Part shown: piece after piece, positions 57,466 through 64,000 of the stretch
How positions within the stretch are numbered: the first letter of the stretch is position 1
Layout of the letters: the number at the start of each line of letters is the position of its first letter
Origin: Spirosoma agri
GTDB lineage: Bacteria; Bacteroidota; Bacteroidia; Cytophagales; Spirosomataceae
Length of the DNA stretch: 64,000 nt
Assembly: GCF_010747415.1 (NCBI RefSeq)
Contig: NZ_JAAGNZ010000004.1
Location: 124,001-188,000 of the forward strand
Direction: 5' to 3'
Notes under the pieces: model-generated
What the model was told of the DNA's origin: nothing
Databases searched by the model: none
The model's input: the letters and a program-made list of their open reading frames with translations, nothing else
Made by a program: the position numbers and the translations under genes

Positions 57466-57635
57466 ATCCGAAGGTGAACGTTGGTGTTATCAATGTGACC
57501 TTTGAACTAGGCTGCCGAAATAACCGCTCGGCGGTTCGATGGCATACACATTGAGGTGGTTTACAGCTTTTATTGGTAACAGGAGGTGAAGGCTGGTATC
57601 AGGAAGACGGGAAATCGGCTCGCCAGGTATTTCGG
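57466..57635 (+). pseudogene. cupin remnant
   Basis: The plus strand reads KVNVGVINVTFELGCRNN, WHTH, an in-frame TGA at 57553, then GGLQLLLVTGGEGWYQEDGK and decays. This is the His-containing core of a cupin like the one at 53904. No start or end is intact. Confidence 0.65.
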
Positions 57636-58022
57636 CTACCCCGGATTCTGGCATCCACCAGATTTTGCTGAACAAATTCATCCTGATTACCATCCAATTT
57701 TACGGAATGAGCAACCTCTTTGGCCGAACAATAGCTCATACTTTCCTTTTTTTCTTCCGCAAATCATTCTGACTTGGACTGCACATAGCCGGTCATGTGG
57801 GTTAGCGTGTAGTTTTCATCCAAAATCTTGTTCATGGCCTTTGTATCCCGTCTAATCATCAACCGTGTCAACTGACGGGTTACCCCTAAAATCTGCGTTC
57901 CCTCTATGTTAATAAGATCGTTCATGCTGATTGATTCTACGATCAGTTACCTTATGATGGTAAATTGCCCCAGGAAACCTGGGGCAATTGCTACGCTCTA
58001 TCGACAAAAGGACCCAATCACC
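57636..58022. other. intergenic, hairpin near the right end
   Basis: Downstream of the cupin remnant nothing could be assigned; the terminator at 57963-57989 serves the epimerase gene. Confidence 0.35.
57963..57989 (-). terminator. hairpin downstream of the epimerase gene
   Basis: A perfect 12-bp stem (aattgccccagg with cctggggcaatt) and AAA loop lies 33 bases after the epimerase stop on the minus strand. There is no long T tract. Confidence 0.6.
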
Positions 58023-58928
58023 TTACCCCTCCCACTTCACGTACTTCTGCCAGTTATGCTGCTCGCGGAAACCCAGCACGTCCCGGATCTTGCGATTGGA
58101 AAACAAGGCTTCGTGCTCACCCATCTCGCGACTGAAGGGGACGCCCGGAAAGAACCTGGCCGCCAACTCCTGACTGGGAAGAATGGCCCCGTTGTGGTCG
58201 TTGCCCGCATTGAAAACCTGGTAGCCTAGCTGGTCTTTTTGCAGACACAGATCCACGATCTGGCCCAGGTCACGCGCATCAATGTAGCAGAAGGCATTCC
58301 GGCGTCGCACTTCAGGATTCGTGAAATAATGAGGGAACAGCTCAGCGTATTCGTGGGGTTCGATCACATTGCCAATCCGAAGGGCGTAGATGTCGAAGCC
58401 CGACCGGCGCTGGAAACTGCGGGCCGTTTGTTCATTGACCACTTTCGATAAGCCGTAGCTATCCATAGGATCAACGTCGTAGTCCTCTTCCAGGGGCAGT
58501 ACCTTGGGATCGGTCTGGCCATTGGAAAAACAGATTCCATAGGTGGTCTCGGAGGAGGCAATGATGATCTTTCGAATGCCTAGTTTCACGGCGGCTTCAA
58601 TGACGTTGTAGGTGCCGATTGTGTTGACCCGAAACGTTTCATTATCGGGTTTGAGTAAGATTCGGGGTACAGCGGCAAAATGAACGACCGCATCAAACTT
58701 GGGCACGCCCGTACCGGGCTCCAGCTCATCCAAGCCGGCGTACGAAGTCATGGCATTGAAGATTTGTCCCGAATCCGTGATGTCGGCTACTAGGTTATCC
58801 ACGCCTGGGTGATCCAGAGGTGTCAGGTCGACATTGAGCACCCGGTGTCCCTGGTCAAGCAGGTAGGGAACAACATGCTTTCCGGCCTTTCCCGACCCGC
58901 CCGTAAAAAATATCCGCTGTTTGGTCAT
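58023..58928 (-). CDS. NAD-dependent epimerase/dehydratase-family protein
   Basis: This is an extended SDR of 301 residues. The cofactor motif is GGSGKAGKH (residues 10-18), the acidic binder is near residue 34 (NVDL), and the catalytic pattern is Ser125-Ser126 with Tyr158 and Lys162 (DSYGLSKVV). The remainder matches nucleotide-sugar epimerases and 4,6-dehydratases, but no motif fixes a specific sugar. It is alone on the minus strand, downstream of an open region, with a hairpin after it. It may act on a nucleotide sugar or free aldose. Confidence 0.93.
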   Translation of the reverse strand: MTKQRIFFTGGSGKAGKHVVPYLLDQGHRVLNVDLTPLDHPGVDNLVADITDSGQIFNAMTSYAGLDELEPGTGVPKFDAVVHFAAVPRILLKPDNETFRVNTIGTYNVIEAAVKLGIRKIIIASSETTYGICFSNGQTDPKVLPLEEDYDVDPMDSYGLSKVVNEQTARSFQRRSGFDIYALRIGNVIEPHEYAELFPHYFTNPEVRRRNAFCYIDARDLGQIVDLCLQKDQLGYQVFNAGNDHNGAILPSQELAARFFPGVPFSREMGEHEALFSNRKIRDVLGFREQHNWQKYVKWEG

Positions 58929-59741
58929 GTCTTCTTTTTCTTAGTTGAGTTCGCTCCTTTGACGAAGCTGTGTTCTGAATAACGATGTGCATTCGCCACA
59001 TTTAGCAAAATATACTGATAACGCCTTGATGTATATTCTATTGGTCACGTGTTTACCAGAAAAAACGTTTTGTGAGTGGCTTAGCGGGGAGTTACAAGGT
59101 ATTGCTAGTATTTACTTGAACTAGCACCAGCGAAAAAAGATGATAAATTCACCATAAAGTTATCATTTACCATTAGAACAACTCATCAGTTAGCGGCTGA
59201 AGCCGTTAAGCAGAACCAGCGGCAAATCTATAAAGGCCATCAATCAAGCCGTTACCATTGCCTGGCAGTTGATGAAAGGCAATATGATATTCGTAAAGTA
59301 GTATTGACTAATAAGCGTCTCAATATTATTGGTACTTCGAATCAAACCGGCTGCTCGAGTCGACAACTGAAAATTAGCTACCGGTACCTACAACAAGTTA
59401 TGTGTATTGATGAGTAAACGCATCACATACAGTCTTTCAGGTCGTCCAAGGGTCCTTGAGGTCAGGATGACCGCATACCTCTTCAAGTGGTAAATAAGAG
59501 AGGTTAAGACCATCTATTGCCAAAGATTGGTTCGAAAACGTCTAACATTGGGCTAATTAATGGTCTAGAGTCCTTTTTGCTAACTCGTTCTCCTGTCTTC
59601 TGTACACACAATTAACTATAGGCACATAGGTAATTAACAGATGACCATAAAAAGAAACGCATGATTCGGTAACTCTGAGCCAATTCAGCCTTATAGTAGC
59701 CGTAGCCCTGCGTAGCGGGCAGAAACTCCTTCTTTGCTTCC
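58929..59741. other. intergenic, nothing recognised
   Basis: About 810 bases hold no open frame with family features. Fragments near 59180-59290 (plus) look protein-like for 30-40 residues but were not identified. Confidence 0.35.
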
Positions 59742-60869
59742 ATGATTCAGTTTGTAAGCCGTAAGGCCTTTGTAACACGCACCCTTGCTGCCATCCTGTG
59801 TCTGGCAGGCCCCAACCTAATCGCACAAGACTGGACCCTAGGTCCTTTCGTAAGACCCCAGGGGGTAAATCCTGTTATTTCCCCCAATCCTAAAAGCACC
59901 TTTCCCGACCCCATCAGTGGCCAACGGGTAGCCTGGGAAGCCAGTGATGTCTTCAACCCAGCAGCGACTATCCGCAAGAAAAAGATTTATGTCCTCTATC
60001 GGTCCGAAGATAAGTCTGGACAAGGCATTGGCAAACGCACATCCCGGCTGGGGCTGGCAACCAGCAAAGATGGTCTTCGCATGAAGCGACGCCCGACGCC
60101 GGTATTTTACCCCGCCGATGATAATCAGAAAGAGTTCGAGTGGCCAGGCGGCTGCGAAGACCCCCGCATTGCGATGACCCCGGAGGGTACCTATCTCATG
60201 CTCTACACGCAGTGGAATAGACACGTGCCCAGACTGGCCGTTGCTACATCCAAAAATCTAACGACCTGGACCAAACATGGTCCCGCCTTCTACCAGGCCT
60301 ACGGGGGCAAATTTAAAGACTTGGCCAGTAAATCTGCTTCCATTGTGACCAAACTGGTAAAGGGGCGGCAAGTAATCACCAAAGTGAAGGGCAAGTACAT
60401 GATGTACTGGGGCGAAAAATTCATGAATATCGCTACTTCGGATAATTTGGTGAACTGGGAGCCTATGGTGGATGAGCGGGGCGAACTGAAAGCGGTACTC
60501 TTGACGCGGCCACATTATTTCGATAGCGATCTGACCGAATGTGGCCCGCCCGCCATCCTGACCGACAAAGGCATCCTGGTGTTATATAATGGCAAGAATA
60601 AGCCGGGCATAGGCCGCGATACGACCTACACGGCGAACACCTATGCCGCTGGCCAGGTATTGTTTGATGCGCAGGATCCCTCCCGAGTCATCGCCCGCTT
60701 GGACAAGCCTTTTTTTGTGCCTACCGAGCCGTTCGAGAAAAGTGGCCAATACCCGGCGGGTACAGTCTTCGTGGAGGGCTTGGTATATCATCGGGGCCAG
60801 TGGTTTTTGTATTATGGATGTGCTGACAGTCGGGTAGCCGTAGCGGTGTACAAGCCGAAAAGCCGGTAA
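59742..60869 (+). CDS. secreted GH130-family glycoside hydrolase or phosphorylase
   Basis: The 375-residue protein has a signal peptide (residues 1-28, end PNLIAQ) and a five-bladed propeller-like body with GH130-type motifs: DVFNPAATI (69-77), YVLYRSED (83-90), EFEWPGGCEDPRIAM with Asp140, LMLYTQW, LTECGPPAIL and FVEGLVYHRGQWFLYYG. The family acts on beta-1,4- or beta-1,2-mannosides, often as phosphorylases; secreted forms tend to hydrolyse. Because of the export signal, hydrolysis of mannose-containing glycans in the envelope or outside is likely. It converges with an outer-membrane gene and a shared hairpin lies between. Confidence 0.93.
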   Translation: MIQFVSRKAFVTRTLAAILCLAGPNLIAQDWTLGPFVRPQGVNPVISPNPKSTFPDPISGQRVAWEASDVFNPAATIRKKKIYVLYRSEDKSGQGIGKRTSRLGLATSKDGLRMKRRPTPVFYPADDNQKEFEWPGGCEDPRIAMTPEGTYLMLYTQWNRHVPRLAVATSKNLTTWTKHGPAFYQAYGGKFKDLASKSASIVTKLVKGRQVITKVKGKYMMYWGEKFMNIATSDNLVNWEPMVDERGELKAVLLTRPHYFDSDLTECGPPAILTDKGILVLYNGKNKPGIGRDTTYTANTYAAGQVLFDAQDPSRVIARLDKPFFVPTEPFEKSGQYPAGTVFVEGLVYHRGQWFLYYGCADSRVAVAVYKPKSR

Positions 60870-61059
60870 AATAATGCCGGTCGGTCAAGAACAGAAACGG
60901 CTGGACGGATGCTGACAATCGGTAGAGATTTTATGGTTGAGATTATCGAACAAGGGTATGAGGCATTTTACTATAACTACAAGCTTTTTGACATAACTAT
61001 AAAAATAGTCTCTTACTATCTGCGTAGGACTAGGTAAAGAAACTATTTACAGCAAGAAA

Positions 61060-61086
61060 TAAGCCTGAGTACTAAGCTCAGGCTTA
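61060..61086 (-). terminator. terminator between convergent genes
   Basis: A perfect 10-bp stem (taagcctgag with ctcaggctta) has a 7-base loop. On the minus strand it is followed by TTTCTT, so it suits the outer-membrane gene at 61119. Confidence 0.65.
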
Positions 61087-61118
61087 AAAGCGAGATGATT
61101 AATGCGCTGGAGCAGTAG

Positions 61119-61703
61119 TTATTTCAACCGGAAATTTATGCCAACACTGACCTGCCACCGGTTAAAATCGTCGGGTGGTGTCAGATAATAGCCACCATTC
61201 GAGTTCCTTGACCAGCTCCGGCCCGCCATTGCTTCGACTGACCATCGCTTCGCAATTCGGTAATGAGCGCCTAGCCCTATTTCCGTTTGCCAGGTATACC
61301 CAGTGCCGGGAGGGGCGTCAGACCGCATCCTAAGTGTGCTTTGACCATAGGAAGCTCCCAAATGGCCAAACATGGCTAACCGGTTGCCTCGCAGAAAATA
61401 GTAGCGCGTTGATAAGCCCCCGCCCTTTAACCGATAGTCAGGCTTATCAACTGTCTGAGGATAAATGTTACTGACCAGATAGCGAGCTTCAGCAGCGATG
61501 GACCAGCCGTCCATGATGAAGTACTGAACACGAGGTATCACGTACGTTGTGGTTGGATAAGTGCCCCGGTAGCCCTGTCCAACGTTGACCCCTACATTAA
61601 AATGCCCTTTCCCCAATAGATCCTGTTGCTTGCCGTCGCTTAAGGTTTGGGTCTTTCCCACTAAAGGACTTACCAGGCAAAAAAGTAATAGATACCGTCT
61701 CAT
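61119..61703 (-). CDS. outer-membrane beta-barrel protein, 194 aa
   Basis: The signal peptide is MRRYLLLFCLVSPLVGKTQ. Eight or more amphipathic strands follow (GHFNVGVNVGQGYRG, RVQYFIMDGWSIAAEARYLV, TRYYFLRGNRLAMFGHLG, QTEIGLGAHYRIAKRWSVEA, WQVSVGINFRLK at the end). It is of the OmpW/OmpA-like small barrel type; the function is unknown. The hairpin at 61060 ends its transcript. Confidence 0.85.
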   Translation of the reverse strand: MRRYLLLFCLVSPLVGKTQTLSDGKQQDLLGKGHFNVGVNVGQGYRGTYPTTTYVIPRVQYFIMDGWSIAAEARYLVSNIYPQTVDKPDYRLKGGGLSTRYYFLRGNRLAMFGHLGASYGQSTLRMRSDAPPGTGYTWQTEIGLGAHYRIAKRWSVEAMAGRSWSRNSNGGYYLTPPDDFNRWQVSVGINFRLK

Positions 61704-62039
61704 CGTATAACAAGTTGTTTGCCGTAGAGACGCTTCCAGCGTTGGTACAGTTGTAACGTTTTGAAATCATTAAGCTTTATTAACAGTTGATAGCCGACTG
61801 AACGAAGTTGTCTGAATGTCGTGGCGGTTGCAAAGCTTAGTATGACTGTTTCCTGGGTAAATTATAACAGTGTGAAGCCCGTTTTTTGAAAGGAGTGAGC
61901 AACCCCACGATGGATCGTAGCCACTACAACTGCAATGATATAACTTGACATATACTACGGATTGAGTTATACATATTCTATTAATTATTATATTAGCTAT
62001 CCCTTATTTCATAAACTCATCTTTATAAACGTTTCAATC
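61704..62039. other. intergenic between divergent genes
   Basis: Nothing was recognised. An AT-rich stretch near 61930-62000 probably contains the promoter of the lipoprotein gene. Confidence 0.35.
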
Positions 62040-62510
62040 ATGAACAAATTTGCACTGATCATGCTTGGCCTGATGGCTGTAATCTTGGGAGGTTGTAGCC
62101 AAACTAGTCAGGAAGCTACTCCTGATTTAGCCACCTCGTTGGCGGGACAATTCAACGCTACCTACTTAATTGTTGATCCAACTAGTCAGCAAAGTCCATC
62201 GAGTGGGTCGCTGTCGCTAGTTCAACTAAAACGCAAAAACAACAATACGCTGACTATCGAGGTTAAGATCGATGATGGGCCTGTGCAGGTAAATGACCGC
62301 TATGAGGCTGTGATTACACCAACAAACCTAGAGGGGGATGGCTTGTTAATTCCTGGTCTTCGCAGCCGGTATAATCTTACTGCTCCCAATCTAAACAGGA
62401 AAGGGTCGGGCGTAAGTAGTTTAAATCTCTACCAAGATGGCAAGGTCCGTGGCGGTCTTGCCTACGTGAATTCGACAGGTCAGCTAATAAGCCTGGCCTT
62501 TGCTCTATAG
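62040..62510 (+). CDS. lipoprotein, 156 aa, unknown family
   Basis: From ATG 62040 the N terminus is a lipoprotein signal (FALIMLGLMAVILGGC, Cys in LGGC). The mature protein is beta-rich (LSLVQLKRKNNNTLTIEVKI, YEAVITPTNLEG, SRYNLTAPNL, VRGGLAYVNSTGQLISLAF), consistent with a small sandwich or barrel. No family was recognised. The earlier Met at 61962 would place the signal internally and is rejected. It stands alone. Confidence 0.75.
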   Translation: MNKFALIMLGLMAVILGGCSQTSQEATPDLATSLAGQFNATYLIVDPTSQQSPSSGSLSLVQLKRKNNNTLTIEVKIDDGPVQVNDRYEAVITPTNLEGDGLLIPGLRSRYNLTAPNLNRKGSGVSSLNLYQDGKVRGGLAYVNSTGQLISLAFAL

Positions 62511-62677
62511 CTTCGGGTAAACCAGACAATGTACAAATTCCGGTCATCTTAAAAATTGGGTTTTGTACGTTGTCTGGCCTTGTCGCGCAACCACGAATCA
62601 GGCTTTTCGATTACTATCTTTTCTTAGGGGAGATGTCAAAAATAACTGGTCCAGAAAAAACTATGAATACAACGGCT

Positions 62678-63160
62678 CTATTGAACGACCCTCAAAACGC
62701 AGGGAATCATAATATCATCAGCTAATTCATAATAGACGAAAAGCGCTATATTATGAAAGCGATTGTAGTAGTGGCTGTTACCTCCTACTGGCACAAAACT
62801 ATCATCAACTGCGTCGTGGGTAAGGTTTCCGAACGTCTCCGAATTCTCATGCCAACCTATCTCACTAACTAATCCATCGCTCTTACGAATTTGTATCAGA
62901 ATCTGAGTAGTACCATTTTCTTTCTTGTACGTGTAAAGAGTACCGTTCGGTCTTTTCCTGCTTGAGACTAGTTCGAATCGCTTCCGGCTTAATATAGTTC
63001 GTACGGCTCGTTCCTGTTTCAGGAGTAGGCCTTTTAACTCATAGTAGTCGAGCATCGGCCTGGCCATTGCTGGTTGAGCGGTTATCAACTGGATAGGCGC
63101 TAATAGTGCCAGGCAAGTCACTAACAGTAGAAGCTTGATTTGCGTAAGTCTCATGATCAT
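62678..63160 (-). CDS. exported protein of unknown function, 160 aa
   Basis: The signal peptide comprises about residues 1-29 (end LITAQ). The mature part is a helical start (LDYYELKGLLLKQERAVRTIL) and a beta region (FELVSSRKRPNGTLYTYKK, ILIQIRKSDGLVSEIGWH). No family was recognised. It converges with the lipoprotein gene, 167 bases apart. An in-frame Met at 63154 is equally good. Confidence 0.7.
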   Translation of the reverse strand: MIMRLTQIKLLLLVTCLALLAPIQLITAQPAMARPMLDYYELKGLLLKQERAVRTILSRKRFELVSSRKRPNGTLYTYKKENGTTQILIQIRKSDGLVSEIGWHENSETFGNLTHDAVDDSFVPVGGNSHYYNRFHNIALFVYYELADDIMIPCVLRVVQ

Positions 63161-63705
63161 AGCTACTCTTGACTAAAATGTGCGGGAGCGTTTTGCTAGG
63201 TTAAATGAATCGGTTTTATGCGATACCATTTTATGCTTATTCAGTTGGATGAGCATTACCGCCATTATTCATAAAAACAGCGTCTAAACGTGTCCTACGT
63301 GTGGGTGTTACACAACAGTTTATGGTGAACTCGCTTTCGGGATAGCTGACTACACAAGCAGTGGCGGTGGTTCCAGCTGAAAACAGGATATGGACCCTTT
63401 TACCCTAACTTCGACATCCTTCATCCCGAGAATCCACAGGAACCTTTGTGGGGGAAGCTATCACAACCCCTTCAGGGGATTCCCACGCATTGGTCCAATA
63501 GGATGAAGTCGTTGATCTGGCTCAATGCTCACTAATTGGTTTACCAGAATTATCAGCAGGGCCGCATTATGCCACAAGACGATCGTTGACTTATTAGTAG
63601 GTGTCAATAAAAACCGTTGAGTAAGCACAGTCCGTAAACCTTGGAGATCGTGTCCCTTTTCGTGGTGCAATTTGTAGACAGTTTTACCTTTATTTTCTTT
63701 AGCTA
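63161..63705. other. intergenic, nothing recognised
   Basis: A minus-strand frame (63461-63670) has no features. No relic could be named. Confidence 0.35.
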
Positions 63706-64000
63706 TTATAGACTAATCGAGCGATGTCGATTCCTCCAATTTTGTAAAGCCCAGAAACCGCTGACAACTACAGTACTTCCATAAAAGTACAACCAGTAAT
63801 AGGGCGATTCAACCAGGTATAATGGATTATTGGTTAACCCGTGGAATAGCACTGTAAAAAACAAATTTTGGGTCAATACGTAGACAACCAGAAAAAACAA
63901 GCCCATCATAAAGACCCGACTCAGTTCGCTCAAGCTGTGCTCATACTGGAAAATGTAAGCAGGAATATGAATAAGCGTAAATAGAATTAACGATCCTATG
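63706..64000 (-). CDS. CPBP-family intramembrane protease, partial (N terminus beyond the window)
   Basis: The frame is open to the window edge. The visible 98 residues hold the second and third motifs of CPBP (Rce1-like) glutamic proteases: LFTLIHIP (His in a membrane helix), and FFTVLFHGLTNNP (His and Asn), followed by a C-terminal helix YWLYFYGSTVVVSGFWALQ. The first motif (EExxxR) should lie outside the window. Such proteins cleave prenylated or hydrophobic peptides or act in bacteriocin self-immunity. The listed Met at 63933 is a TTG inside the domain and not the true start. Confidence 0.8.
   Translation of the reverse strand, partial: IGSLILFTLIHIPAYIFQYEHSLSELSRVFMMGLFFLVVYVLTQNLFFTVLFHGLTNNPLYLVESPYYWLYFYGSTVVVSGFWALQNWRNRHRSISL

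Overview
The window looks like chromosomal DNA of a Bacteroidota member of order Cytophagales, most like Spirosoma and relatives. Supporting signs: balanced GC content, TonB-linked receptors with CarboxypepD_reg heads, LytTR/LytS two-component genes, FtsX permeases with an N-terminal prefix domain, DUF6169, many AraC regulators, and no clear Shine-Dalgarno sites. This is read from the proteins, not from a database search. No rRNA, tRNA or CRISPR array was seen.

Layout. 0.5-6 kb (minus strand): an iron and peroxide defence block with a four-helix membrane protein, an apparently exported Dps, catalase-peroxidase KatG and a broken VIT1/CCC1 metal transporter. 6-25 kb: a CaCA cation exchanger, then repeated units pairing an AraC-type regulator with NAD(P)-dependent oxidoreductases (NmrA/QorB type or zinc-free MDR type), cupins and a SnoaL-like protein. 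A 1187-residue envelope protein joins a CarboxypepD_reg head, macroglobulin-like domains and a TonB plug without a barrel. 25.4-27.1 kb: a dead IS1182-like element with perfect 26-bp inverted repeats. 27.5-32 kb: a TonB receptor flanked by a LytTR response regulator and a LytS-type kinase.

33-40 kb is a graveyard: an NHL-PAS-GAF kinase chimera, an NmrA pseudogene and an S66 carboxypeptidase remnant lie among intact VOC, MarR, MDR and AraC genes. 40-47 kb holds a PadR-FtsX permease pair, a class C beta-lactamase-like hydrolase with a tail region, a membrane-anchored AraC regulator and an SDR. 48-54 kb holds DUF6169 with an overlapping small ORF, small envelope proteins, a serine recombinase operon and a rearrangement joint between Nudix and aldo/keto reductase fragments. 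54-64 kb holds a mannitol dehydrogenase/MFS sugar-polyol unit (the transporter has an in-frame stop), a nucleotide-sugar-type epimerase, a secreted GH130 enzyme, outer-membrane and lipoprotein genes, and a CPBP protease cut by the window edge.

The themes are redox and electrophile stress control by many local regulators, envelope uptake, and heavy gene decay: about a dozen disrupted genes among intact long ones. The observations most worth pursuing are the overlapping DUF6169 pair, the hairpin holding the VOC start codon, the macroglobulin/plug fusion, the exported Dps-KatG block, and the repeated AraC/oxidoreductase units with one decayed copy.
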